A stretch of 40,238 bases of DNA from Candidatus Methanomethylophilaceae archaeon (GTDB lineage Archaea; Thermoplasmatota; Thermoplasmata; Methanomassiliicoccales; Methanomethylophilaceae): contig JAFWTC010000008.1 of the NCBI GenBank assembly GCA_017519045.1, forward strand, positions 1-40,238. The letters are read 5' to 3'. Below are positions 32,216-39,991 of the stretch, one piece after another. The first letter of the stretch is position 1, and every line of letters starts with the position of its first letter. The notes beneath the pieces were generated by a model that was not told where the DNA came from, did not search any database, and saw only the letters and a list, made by a program, of their open reading frames with translations. The translations under genes and the position numbers were made by a program.

Positions 32216-32470
32216 TTAAAGGCTCTGCGTATTAATTGGATAAGGTCGCAGGCCGGCGTCTATGGCGTCCTCGGCCGCCTTGATGCACGCCATGAGGTCG
32301 TCCATCGTGTTCCTAAGGGTCCCGGCGGACGAGGCCTCCATGCGGAGCACGAGGGCGCGCCCCTCCAGCGACGACTCTACGAACGACCCGTTGTCGGGGC
32401 GGACCGCCTCCATGACGGAACGGGCGGCATGCTCGTCCGAAAATTCGGCGCGAATGATCAAGGATATCAT
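32216..32470 (-). CDS. pcc1: KEOPS complex subunit Pcc1
   Basis: A small protein of 84 residues from the ATG at 32470 (MISLIIRAEFSDEHAAR); an in-frame ATG at 32503 would add 11 residues outside the fold. Family features are the opening strand, VMEAVRPDNGSFVESSLEGRALVLRMEA and the last helix TLRNTMDDLMACIKAAEDAI. Pcc1 dimerises and contacts Kae1 in the KEOPS complex, which makes t6A37 in tRNA. It is followed after 8 bases by tgtA, so two tRNA-modification genes share a transcript. Confidence 0.85.
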   Translation of the reverse strand: MISLIIRAEFSDEHAARSVMEAVRPDNGSFVESSLEGRALVLRMEASSAGTLRNTMDDLMACIKAAEDAIDAGLRPYPINTQSL

Positions 32471-32503
32471 GGAGGGGCGATGCACGAACCTCGGAAAATA
32501 CAT

Positions 32504-32590
32504 TGCGGAGCCCTAGTATCGATATTTAATCACTTTCCGAATCTTTTTATAGGGATTGTTTTAAATCCGACTTTATTATAACGACGGCCC
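32504..32590. promoter_or_regulatory. Divergent promoter region pcc1/mgtA
   Basis: An 87-base AT-rich gap. On the plus strand TTTATTATAA lies just before the mgtA GTG and TTTTTATAG about 40 bases upstream; on the minus strand GATTAAATATCG near 32520-32532 can serve pcc1. The space is too short for a magnesium riboswitch. Confidence 0.5.
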
Positions 32591-35287
32591 GTGGTAAATG
32601 GTTCGCTCTCGTCAGAAGAAAGAATGAAATCCGCCGCGTCCCTCGACGAGGAGACCGTGGTAAAACTCCTTAAAAGCAGAACGGACGGCCTCTACAACGA
32701 GGAGGTGACGACCTCGCGCATCCAGTACGGAAAGAACGAGGTCACCAACCATAACAAGCACATCGTCCTGAAAAGGCTGTATCACGCGTTCGTCAACGTC
32801 TTCATCGTCACGCTTGCGATCATCGACATCCTCTGGATGGTCCTTGATCCCGACATCATCTACTTCGTCATCCTGACCACGCTCATCCTGGTCAGCGGAA
32901 CCATGACGTTCATCCAGGAGACCCGGAGCAGCAAGGCCGCGGCCAAGCTGGTCAGCATGGTCACCACCATAATCACAGTCCGCCGCGAGGGCGTGGAAGT
33001 CGAGATGGACTCCAAGGAGCTGGTCGTCGGGGACATAATCATACTGGACACCGGGGACGTCATCCCCGCCGACGTGAGAATTCTGAAATCCAACCATCTG
33101 CAGGTCGACCAGTCGTCCCTGACCGGGGAGTCCGGGCCCATCACCAAGACGTCGGAGGTCTACCAGGGCGGAGGAAACATCCTCGGCTCAAACAACATAG
33201 CGTTCATGGGGACCAACGTCACCGGGGGGTCCGCCGAGGCCATCGTCGTCGCCGTGGGGGACGACACCATATTCGGCTCCATGGCCGAGAAGCTCTCCCG
33301 CAAGAAGACCGCGACCACCTACGACAAGGGAAGCAACGCTATCGCCGGCGTCCTGATCAAGATCATGCTGTTCATGGTCCCTCCCGTCTTCATCATCATG
33401 CTCGCCAAGGGTTACATGAACTCCGGCGGATTCGTGTTCGAGGACGTCATGGAGGCGGTGATATTCTCGCTGACGCTGGCGATAGGGCTCATGCCCGAGA
33501 TGCTGGCGACCATCGTGTCCACCAACCTGGCCAAGGGCGCCATCGACATGTCGAAGAACAAGGTCATCGTGAAGGACGTGACGGCCATCCAGAACTTCGG
33601 AGCCATGGACGTCCTCTGCTCCGACAAGACCGGGACCCTCACCCAGAACAGGATCTCGATGCTTTCCTGCAACGACGTCTACGGCAACCCCAGCCACACC
33701 GTCGAGCTCTACACCTGCCTCAACAGCAGGAACCTCACGTCGTCCACCAACCAGATCGACTGGGCCATCGACGAGTACGCCGAGGAGAACGACCTGGAGG
33801 AGGAGCTGGACTCCTACAAGTTCGTCGCCGACATACCCTTCGACTTCATCAGGAGGAGGGCCACCGTCGTGGTCGAGAAGAACGACGACGTGGACATGAT
33901 GGTCGTCAAGGGAGCTGTGGCCGAGATACTCGGCATATCCTCCGGATACATTGACGAGAACAGGGACATCCAGGTCCTCGACGAGAAGACCGCCAACGAC
34001 ATCATGGGGCTCGTGGAATGGTACAGCAGCAAGGGGATGCGCGTGCTGGCCGTCGCCCACAAGTTCATGCCGGACGGCACCGGGGTTACCGGGAAGGACG
34101 AGTCCGACCTCATATTCGACGGGTTCGTGGTGTTCACCGATCCCGTGAAGCCCACCGCCGCCAACGCCATCAGCGACCTCAGGGACTACGGGATAGCCGT
34201 CAAGGTCCTGACGGGGGACAACGAGTACGTCTCCGAGCACGTCAGCAACGAGATCGGCATAGCGTGCGACACCGTCCTCGTCGGAGACATGATCGACGCC
34301 ATGTCCGACGCCGAGTTGAAGGAAGCCGTCGAGACCTGCAACGTGTTCGCCAGGCTCACCCCCGAGAACAAGTCTCGCATAGTCACCGCTCTCCGCGACA
34401 ATGGCCATACCGTCGGACTGATGGGGGACGGGATAAACGACGTCGTCGCCATGAAGAACGCCGACGTCAGCATCTCCGTCGACACCGGAACCGACATCGC
34501 GAAGGAGACCGCCAGCATGATCCTCCTGGAGAAGGACCTGGGGATCCTGAAGAACGGGGCCATCGAAGGCAGGAAGGTCTATGTCAACAGCATAAAGTAC
34601 GTCAAGATGATCGGATCGATCAACTACGGCTACATGTTCTCCCTGATAATAGCCACGCTGCTGTTCAACTTCGAGCCGATGGGCGCCATAATGATCCTGA
34701 TCTTCAACCTGATCAACGACTTCGCCTGCATGGTCATCCCGTGGGACAAGGTCGAGGACGAGTTCGTCAGGGCCCCGCGGAAATGGGATCCAGTCAACCT
34801 CAAGTCCGTCATGTTCAGATACGGATGGATGTGTCCCATCACGGACCTCATGACGTGGACCTTCATGATCTTCGTCGTCTTCGCCGCCATACCATACGAG
34901 GGATACGACAGCGCCATGGCCGCCATACTCGCGAGGGAAGACCTGGGCGGAACCCAGATAGAGCTGCTGTTCGAGACCATCTGGTGCATAGAGCAGTACT
35001 GGATGCAGGTCTGGGCGATACACATAGTTCGCACCAACAAGCTGCCGTTCTTCAAGAGCTGGCCTTCCAACATCCTCGTGGTCACGACCATACTGGCGCT
35101 GACGGCGGGAACCCTGCTTCCGTTCACGGGAGACCTGTGGCTGGCGATCGCCGACTTCGAGGGAACCGCTCTGCCCATACCCATGATCTCGCTGATCTGG
35201 ATGCCGTTCATCGCGGTGGTGTACTTCACCGGGTCCCACCTGGTCAAGAAGCGCATGCTCAAGACCCACGGGTACTTCGCCTGTTGA
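32591..35287 (+). CDS. mgtA: Magnesium-importing P-type ATPase (MgtA/MgtB type)
   Basis: An 898-residue P3B-type ATPase. In order: N-terminal actuator approach, helices at about 65-105, the actuator LTGES (177-181), helices near 250-310 with the MgtA-typical GLMPEML (299-305), phosphorylation site DKTGT with Asp345 in FGAMDVLCSDKTGTLT, nucleotide-binding domain, the hinge GDGINDVVAMKNADVSISV, then C-terminal helices. It should import Mg2+ at the cytoplasmic membrane. The start codon is GTG; the next in-frame ATG (residue 12) is possible. It is monocistronic, with a GGCCGG-ATT-CCGGCC hairpin at 35293-35307 after the stop. Confidence 0.93.
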   Translation: MVNGSLSSEERMKSAASLDEETVVKLLKSRTDGLYNEEVTTSRIQYGKNEVTNHNKHIVLKRLYHAFVNVFIVTLAIIDILWMVLDPDIIYFVILTTLILVSGTMTFIQETRSSKAAAKLVSMVTTIITVRREGVEVEMDSKELVVGDIIILDTGDVIPADVRILKSNHLQVDQSSLTGESGPITKTSEVYQGGGNILGSNNIAFMGTNVTGGSAEAIVVAVGDDTIFGSMAEKLSRKKTATTYDKGSNAIAGVLIKIMLFMVPPVFIIMLAKGYMNSGGFVFEDVMEAVIFSLTLAIGLMPEMLATIVSTNLAKGAIDMSKNKVIVKDVTAIQNFGAMDVLCSDKTGTLTQNRISMLSCNDVYGNPSHTVELYTCLNSRNLTSSTNQIDWAIDEYAEENDLEEELDSYKFVADIPFDFIRRRATVVVEKNDDVDMMVVKGAVAEILGISSGYIDENRDIQVLDEKTANDIMGLVEWYSSKGMRVLAVAHKFMPDGTGVTGKDESDLIFDGFVVFTDPVKPTAANAISDLRDYGIAVKVLTGDNEYVSEHVSNEIGIACDTVLVGDMIDAMSDAELKEAVETCNVFARLTPENKSRIVTALRDNGHTVGLMGDGINDVVAMKNADVSISVDTGTDIAKETASMILLEKDLGILKNGAIEGRKVYVNSIKYVKMIGSINYGYMFSLIIATLLFNFEPMGAIMILIFNLINDFACMVIPWDKVEDEFVRAPRKWDPVNLKSVMFRYGWMCPITDLMTWTFMIFVVFAAIPYEGYDSAMAAILAREDLGGTQIELLFETIWCIEQYWMQVWAIHIVRTNKLPFFKSWPSNILVVTTILALTAGTLLPFTGDLWLAIADFEGTALPIPMISLIWMPFIAVVYFTGSHLVKKRMLKTHGYFAC

Positions 35288-35393
35288 GCCGGGGCCGGAT
35301 TCCGGCCTTGCCAAACCCCTTAATCCATCATTATCGTCATGCGCCGATCGCGGACCGTCGAACGCCATGCTTATGTACGTATCCGCCAATTCT

Positions 35394-35413
35394 CGCATCA
35401 CTAATCTGATGCG
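35394..35413. promoter_or_regulatory. Perfect inverted repeat before a membrane-peptide gene
   Basis: CGCATCA-CTAATC-TGATGCG, a perfect 7-base stem with 6-base loop, ends 8 bases before the ATG at 35422, next to GGTGAG. It could be an operator or an RNA hairpin controlling translation; the function is inferred from position only. Confidence 0.4.
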
Positions 35414-35421
35414 GTGAGCCC

Positions 35422-35682
35422 ATGGACGCCAAGAAGAAGGACAAGACGATTACAGCCATAGCCGTTCTGGCGGTCGCCGGCCTCATGGCGGTGCTGGCTT
35501 GGGTGGTCTACTCCTATACGAGCGGCGGCATCGACGAGACTGCTATGATGGCCGTCAGCTCCGCCTTGTCCGGGGCGCTGATGGTCACCGTCCTGCTTTA
35601 CGGGCTCTACGTCTACAGGGCGCCTTCGGCCGCCGAGCAGTACAAGAGGATGCTCGAAGAAAAAGAGAAGAAGAACGAATGA
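35422..35682 (+). CDS. Small two-helix membrane protein, 86 aa
   Basis: A short Lys-rich cytoplasmic N-terminus (MDAKKKDK) is followed by two hydrophobic helices (about 9-30 and 41-63) and a charged, helical C-terminus (EQYKRMLEEKEKKNE). No family is recognised. Both ends are predicted to be cytoplasmic. GGTGAG serves as ribosome-binding site and a perfect inverted repeat lies just upstream. A strong hairpin-T terminator follows directly after the stop. Confidence 0.7.
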   Translation: MDAKKKDKTITAIAVLAVAGLMAVLAWVVYSYTSGGIDETAMMAVSSALSGALMVTVLLYGLYVYRAPSAAEQYKRMLEEKEKKNE

Positions 35683-35684
35683 AT

Positions 35685-35709
35685 GGGGGGGGGTTCCCCC
35701 CTCGTTTTT
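35685..35709 (+). terminator. Hairpin-T terminator
   Basis: A G-run and a C-run separated by GTT form a GC stem at about 35685-35701, followed by TCGTTTTT. It begins 3 bases after the stop of the membrane-peptide gene and ends at the stop of the convergent desulfoferrodoxin gene. Confidence 0.7.
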
Positions 35710-36083
35710 CACTGGTTGGACTTCCAGAGCCCGTGCTTGTTGCAGTACTCCCAGGCGACGACCTTCTCGGCGTCGGTCTTGAAGAACGCCTCGGGAGCGT
35801 CTCCGGGCTTGAGGTACTTCCTCATCAGGACGCCGTCGGCGCAGATCTGGATGTAGACGATGTAATGGTCGTCGGCCATGGGGTGCGCGGCCTCCTTTCC
35901 GACCTTGACAAGGAACCCGCCGTCGACCTTCTCGATGTAGGGGACGTGCTTCTCCTTGGCGAAATCGTCAGTCCTGGGCTCCTTCATCTCCATGGGCATC
36001 CCGCAGCAGCTGGGCTTGCATCCGCCCTTGTAGACGAGCTCGACGGCCGTCCCGCATTTCGAACAAACGTAGATTCTGCTCAT
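35709..36083 (-). CDS. dfx: Desulfoferrodoxin (two-iron superoxide reductase)
   Basis: A 124-residue protein that reduces superoxide to peroxide without making oxygen, typical of anaerobes. The N-terminal desulforedoxin domain has Cys7, Cys10, Cys26, Cys27 for the Fe(Cys)4 centre; the catalytic Fe(His)4Cys centre is His46 (EKHVPYIE), His67 and His73 (HPMADDHY), Cys114 and His117 (CNKHGLWK). All ligands are present. TTATATATCC about 40 bases upstream is the probable TATA box, with GAGG before the ATG. It is divergent from the gene at 36198. Confidence 0.95.
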   Translation of the reverse strand: MSRIYVCSKCGTAVELVYKGGCKPSCCGMPMEMKEPRTDDFAKEKHVPYIEKVDGGFLVKVGKEAAHPMADDHYIVYIQICADGVLMRKYLKPGDAPEAFFKTDAEKVVAWEYCNKHGLWKSNQ

Positions 36084-36197
36084 TTCTGAACCTCGTCGGA
36101 AAAACCGCTGTATCGGATATATAACCTACCGAGACGGAGAGCCCTCCGGCAGGCAACCCCTCGACACGTCCAAATACCATCTGCGGAATGGACGGGC

Positions 36198-36950
36198 ATG
36201 GACATCCCGGCGGTCTTCGCCAGATTCGCCGATGACGGCGTCACCCTGTCGGAAGGGCACTTCAAGAGGACGGTACCGGTTCTGGACGGCCCCCCGCTGC
36301 CGGTCTCCGCCGTATCGGAGAAGATCAACAAGGAGAATCGCAATCCCGTGCTCATAGCCGATTACAACAGCCTGTACGGGAGGTATTTCTGCGAGAAGAT
36401 CATGAAGCACGTCAGGGTGAGAGGCGCCTCCATGTGGCTCATGACGTACATCGAGACCACCGAGGACCTCTTCGACGCGTTCAACTACAACGCCGACGTC
36501 GTGGTTTCCCCTTATCATGCGTCTGAATCGGATGCCGTCCTCAGAGACGTCTACGATGTCTCGGACAGCTTCATCCCCGCCGTGTACGTGTACAGGGGGA
36601 AAGGCGTCTCCAGGAAAGGGAAGCCGGAGGACCTCCGCAGGATGCTCGACCACCTGTACGACGTGGGCTTCCGCAGGGTATCCGTCCTGGACGCCGACAT
36701 GTCCCTCTCCGAGGAGGAATGGGCGGCCATAGCCGACAGATACCCCTCCGCCATTCCCTTCCCCGGGTGGGTCGGAGGAATGGCCCCTGAAACGGGATTC
36801 GAAGCCAGGGTCGTTCCCGTCCGCTTCCGAAGATCCTCCCCAAGAACTCCGCGACGGCCTCCTCGGACCCCTCCGCCCCCCTTCTGTCGGTTCCGGGGAA
36901 CTCCAGATGCCCGCGCCACCTCATGCCGGCGGTTATCGAGAAGGCCCTGA
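36198..36950 (+). CDS. Hypothetical protein, 250 aa, with antisense-derived tail
   Basis: The first 205 or so residues look like a real soluble alpha/beta protein: PVLIADYNSLYGRYF, ADVVVSPYHAS, FIPAVYVYRGK, GFRRVSVLDADMS. The alternation of strands and helices suggests a TIM-barrel-like fold, with a loose HisA-like feel, but I cannot assign a family. After VRFRRSS the sequence becomes Arg/Pro-rich and is antisense to the conserved C-terminus of the flavoprotein gene, so the natural end is near 36815 and the stop only at 36950. A CCAAATACC element about 28 bases upstream resembles the one before 3781. Confidence 0.6.
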   Translation: MDIPAVFARFADDGVTLSEGHFKRTVPVLDGPPLPVSAVSEKINKENRNPVLIADYNSLYGRYFCEKIMKHVRVRGASMWLMTYIETTEDLFDAFNYNADVVVSPYHASESDAVLRDVYDVSDSFIPAVYVYRGKGVSRKGKPEDLRRMLDHLYDVGFRRVSVLDADMSLSEEEWAAIADRYPSAIPFPGWVGGMAPETGFEARVVPVRFRRSSPRTPRRPPRTPPPPFCRFRGTPDARATSCRRLSRRP

Positions 36951-37350
36951 GGATGCTTACCGAGGGCTGGAACCTGGGCTCCGGGCTTCCACCGCATATC
37001 AGCGCCACGGACTCCGCGGGATGCGGAAGCCCCTTGCAAAGCCAGAAAGGCTGGAAGCGGTCCATCACCGTCTTCATGAGGGACGAGGGACCGCTGAAAT
37101 GAACAGGGAAGGAGAAGACGAGGACGTCGGCCTCCTAAACCTTCCGCATGATCCTCCCCATGTCGTCATCTATGACGCAATGCCCGTCGGAACAGCCTCC
37201 GCATCCGGTGCAATGGGCTATGCGCATCACCGCCGGATGGACGACCTCCGCATCGTATCCCAAGGACCTGAGGCGGCGCTCGGCGCTCGAAGCCATCGAG
37301 GCTGACACACCCGACTGGTTTGCGCTCCCGCATACGATGAGGGCCTTCAT
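36571..37350 (-). CDS. Iron-sulfur flavoprotein-like NADPH-dependent FMN reductase family protein with internal TAG
   Basis: From ATG 37350: MKALIVCGSANQSGVS (flavodoxin-like FMN loop), then Cys47, Cys50, Cys53 and Cys58 in the compact CX2CX2CX4C arrangement used by iron-sulfur flavoproteins for a 4Fe-4S cluster, then DDDMGRIMRKV. Codon 72 is TAG (37137-37135). The same frame continues directly with EADVLVFSFPVHFSGPSSLMKTVMDR, exactly the next family segment, and runs on through EEAVAEFLGRIFGSG. Read-through would yield up to 259 residues with pyrrolysine at 72; otherwise the product is a 71-residue fragment. The last 80 residues or so beyond GSGRE are antisense to the convergent gene and unconserved. 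No frameshift is needed. Confidence 0.75.
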
Positions 37351-37370
37351 GCCGTCGTGAATGCCGTGTG

Positions 37371-37380
37371 CATTTATAAT
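37371..37380. promoter_or_regulatory. Shared palindromic TATA box between divergent genes
   Basis: CATTTATAAT contains palindromic TTATAA at 37374-37379, centred at 37376.5. The A of the two divergent start codons is at 37403 (plus) and 37350 (minus), each 26.5 bases from that centre. This spacing would make both transcripts leaderless from one TATA element. Confidence 0.6.
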
Positions 37381-37402
37381 ACCGAAACGCGTTCCAGACG
37401 CC

Positions 37403-37858
37403 ATGAAGCTCGCTGAAGCCCTCAAAATGAGGTCTGACCTGGACATCAGGCTCAGGCAGCTCGAGACAAGGCTGACCAACAACTCCAAGGTCCAGGAGGG
37501 CGACGCCCCCAGCGAGGACCCCGCCTCCCTTCTGATAGAATTGGATGAGATGACCAAGGATCTGGAGAACCTCATCCGCAGGATCAACGACACAAACAGC
37601 CGCACTTCGGCCAAGGACGGCACCTCCCTCACCGGACTCCTGGCGAAAAGGGACGTCCTGACCAGGAAATGCGAAATCCTCCAGTCGCTGCTCAACGCCG
37701 CCAGCAACAGGACCGAGCGCAGGCTGTCTTCCGACATCAGGATAATGAGCACCGTCGACGTCAAGGAGCTGAGGAAGAAGGTGGACGCGATATCGAAGGA
37801 GATAAGGCTGACCGACAACACCATCCAGGAGCTGAACTGGACCACCGAGCTCATCTGA
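37403..37858 (+). CDS. DIP1984-family protein
   Basis: A 151-residue helical protein of the DIP1984 family (DUF6847), function unknown. Family landmarks are visible throughout: MKLAEALKMRSDLDIRLRQLE at the start, NNSKVQEGDAPSEDP, LIRRINDTNS, GLLAKRDVL, IMSTVDVKELRKKVDAISKEIR and the closing TIQELNWTTEL. The protein is largely coiled-coil. The start at 37403 was chosen over an open frame from 37361 because of the family N-terminus and TATA spacing. The family is mainly bacterial, so transfer is plausible. Confidence 0.88.
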   Translation: MKLAEALKMRSDLDIRLRQLETRLTNNSKVQEGDAPSEDPASLLIELDEMTKDLENLIRRINDTNSRTSAKDGTSLTGLLAKRDVLTRKCEILQSLLNAASNRTERRLSSDIRIMSTVDVKELRKKVDAISKEIRLTDNTIQELNWTTELI

Positions 37859-38036
37859 CGCGGGATGGTAACCGTCTCCGGAGCGAGTGCAGCCCCGCCG
37901 CGGGCTTAATGCGGCAATATGATCCGGAAGGGCCGGAGGGTACGCATACGCCCCTACGGACACATCCGACGGTCATAGTGCATCGTCACTACCGCGCACT
38001 GGCCGGATACGGCGAGGGCGGGTACGGGGAACCGCG

Positions 38037-38327
38037 TCAGATCTTCTTTCCGCATACGGGGCAGAACCTCGCCCCGGGCTCGAGCTTGGCATAGCACTGC
38101 TGGCAGTGGCTCTCCCTCATCGTCTTGGCGGCGAGGTACTTGAGCAGCCTCTTCCCCAGGATGGCTCCGATCAGCACCAGCCCGCCGACAAGAACGATGT
38201 TCACCACGGCCATGAACGTCCTTCCCTGGGGAGTGGACATGTAGGGGACAGCGGCCAGGATGAGCCTGAGCACGAGGACGGCAAGCCATGCGACCGAGAT
38301 CGTCCTGGACAGGGAATCCAAGTTCAT
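38037..38327 (-). CDS. Membrane protein with C-terminal zinc ribbon, 96 aa
   Basis: From ATG 38327 (MNLDSLSRTISVAWL): two hydrophobic helices (about 9-27 and 36-60) followed by a cytoplasmic zinc ribbon with CQQC and CPVC pairs 14 residues apart. The frame is open to an ATG at 38366, but the added residues are unremarkable. Function unknown; it resembles in layout the small zinc-ribbon membrane protein at 22214. It is divergent from egsA. Confidence 0.72.
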   Translation of the reverse strand: MNLDSLSRTISVAWLAVLVLRLILAAVPYMSTPQGRTFMAVVNIVLVGGLVLIGAILGKRLLKYLAAKTMRESHCQQCYAKLEPGARFCPVCGKKI

Positions 38328-38421
38328 GATACCGCCAACGCGACCCTGCGGATAAACGATTCGCATAAATGCAACGTCTTTAAGTCATATCCGCCATATG
38401 GGGGCGAGAAAGGGGTGCGCC

Positions 38422-39480
38422 ATGAACGAGGACTTCATGAAATGGAAAGTCGCAGAGTTCCCTCGCAACGTGATCGCTGGACACAACGTCCTAAGCTCGG
38501 TCAGGGAGATGTGCGACGGACTACAGGTAGGCAAGGTGGCGACCATAATCTCCGGCGAAAAGACCATGCGGGCGGCCGGAAAGGAGGTCCTGGGCTACAT
38601 GGACGGCTACGACATCGACACCTGCCTGGTGGGCGACGCCTCCATGGAGAACGTCGCCGAGGCCCAGCGGCGCATCGAGGACTTCGGCTCGAAGTTCATA
38701 CTCGCAGTCGGAGGCGGAAGCAAGATCGACATAGCGAAGGTCGTGTCCAAGAGCCTCAAGATACCTTTCATCAGCATCCCCACCTCCGCATCCCACGACG
38801 GCATAGCGTCCAACCGGGCGTCGCTGAAGATGCCGACGGGGTCCAGGTCCGTGGAATCCGGATCCCCCATGGGGATAATCGCGGACACGGCGGTGATAGC
38901 CAAGGCCCCGTACAGGCTCCTGGCCTCCGGGTGCGCCGACGTGGTCTCCAATCTGACCGCGCTGATGGACTGGGACTTCGCCGTGAGGCTCAAGAACGAG
39001 GACTTCAGCGGAACGGCACATACCCTTTCGCAGTACGCCGCGCAATCCATAATCTATGCGGCCGACAAGATCAGACCCGGGCTCGAGACGAGCGTTTGGT
39101 TCGCCATCAAGCCCATCATAGTCTCGGGGATGTCGATGAGCATAGCCGGGAGCTCCAGGCCCACCAGCGGCGCGGAGCACATGATCTCCCACATGCTCGA
39201 CCTGACGTGCCCCGGCCGCGCGCTGCACGGAGAACAGTGCGGAGTGGCCTCGATAATGACCATGTTCCTCCACGGAGGCGACTGGATGAAGATCAGGGAC
39301 ACGCTCCGCAAGATAGGCGCCCCCACCACAGCCAAAGGCCTGGGGGTGACGGACGAGGAACTCATCGACGCCATGATCCACGCCCACGAGATAAGGTCGG
39401 ACAGATTCACGATACTCGGAACCACCGGAATCAGCAAGGAGGTAGCCGAGATCGCAGCCAGGACCACAGGCGTCATATGA
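38422..39480 (+). CDS. egsA: sn-Glycerol-1-phosphate dehydrogenase
   Basis: A 352-residue enzyme making the archaeal lipid backbone G1P from dihydroxyacetone phosphate with NAD(P)H. Motifs are AVGGGSKIDIAK (GGGS at 97-100), ISIPTSASHDGIASNRAS (118-134), PMGIIADT and GCADVVSN; zinc ligands by alignment are Asp173, His253 and His269 (GAEH, LHGEQCG). The start at 38422 is preferred for GGGGTG just upstream; an in-frame ATG at 38398 would add 8 residues. Seven bases separate its stop from the UPF0179 gene. It is a hallmark archaeal gene. Confidence 0.95.
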   Translation: MNEDFMKWKVAEFPRNVIAGHNVLSSVREMCDGLQVGKVATIISGEKTMRAAGKEVLGYMDGYDIDTCLVGDASMENVAEAQRRIEDFGSKFILAVGGGSKIDIAKVVSKSLKIPFISIPTSASHDGIASNRASLKMPTGSRSVESGSPMGIIADTAVIAKAPYRLLASGCADVVSNLTALMDWDFAVRLKNEDFSGTAHTLSQYAAQSIIYAADKIRPGLETSVWFAIKPIIVSGMSMSIAGSSRPTSGAEHMISHMLDLTCPGRALHGEQCGVASIMTMFLHGGDWMKIRDTLRKIGAPTTAKGLGVTDEELIDAMIHAHEIRSDRFTILGTTGISKEVAEIAARTTGVI

Positions 39481-39487
39481 GGGACAC

Positions 39488-39991
39488 ATGGTGCTAATTA
39501 CGCTTCTGGGAGAGCCGCAGGCAGAGGCCGGGAAGGAGTTCTACTTCATCGGCCCTATGAACGACTGCAAAGAGTGCAAGCTGAAAGGAGTGTGCTTCAA
39601 TCTGGAGCCGGGCTCCAGATACAGGGTGGTGGAGATCCGGCCCCAGTCCCACGAATGCCACGAATACCTGGACGACAAGGTGGTGGCGGCGGTGGTCGAG
39701 AAGATCCCCACGCCGGCGGCCGTGCCTAAGAAGCAGGCCATCGAGGGAAGCATGATCACCTATCAGGAATCGAAATGCGAGCAAATGGACTGCCCCAACT
39801 ACTGGCTCTGCCATGCCCCCGGGAAGGTCGCTGGAGCGAAGTATTCGGTCCAGGCCGTAAGCGGCGACCTCGACTGCCCCAGAGGGGAGAAAATGGTCGG
39901 AGTGGACCTCTTCCGAGGCCGCTCCGCCCCAAACGTTTTCAGAACTTCTCCCCGGTTATCCTCTCGTACATGTCCACGTACAGCTTGCTGA
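39488..39991 (+). CDS. UPF0179 family protein
   Basis: An archaeal conserved protein of unknown function, 167 residues. Family pattern: ITLLGEPQAEAGKEFYFIGP, CKECKLKGVCFNLEPG, YRVVEIRPQSHECHEY, AIEGSMI, then Cys97, Cys102, Cys108 and Cys130. Eight cysteines (27, 30, 36, 57, 97, 102, 108, 130) suggest two metal sites, perhaps Fe-S or zinc. GAGGGACAC precedes the ATG and egsA ends 7 bases upstream, so they are co-transcribed. The final 25 residues after VGVDLF are unconserved and overlap the convergent purC 3' end. Confidence 0.88.
   Translation: MVLITLLGEPQAEAGKEFYFIGPMNDCKECKLKGVCFNLEPGSRYRVVEIRPQSHECHEYLDDKVVAAVVEKIPTPAAVPKKQAIEGSMITYQESKCEQMDCPNYWLCHAPGKVAGAKYSVQAVSGDLDCPRGEKMVGVDLFRGRSAPNVFRTSPRLSSRTCPRTAC

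Noticed and set aside
32504-32590. A magnesium riboswitch leader for mgtA
   Set aside because: Only 87 bases separate it from pcc1 and TATA-like elements occupy the space.
33188-35401. A 737-codon open frame antisense to mgtA
   Set aside because: It mirrors the high-GC third-position bias of mgtA, is rich in Asp/His/Gly without any domain, and the plus strand carries all P-type ATPase motifs.
37859-38036. A structured RNA or tRNA in the gap after the DIP1984 gene
   Set aside because: I found no T-loop consensus or acceptor-stem pairing on either strand; only minor GC-rich repeats are present.
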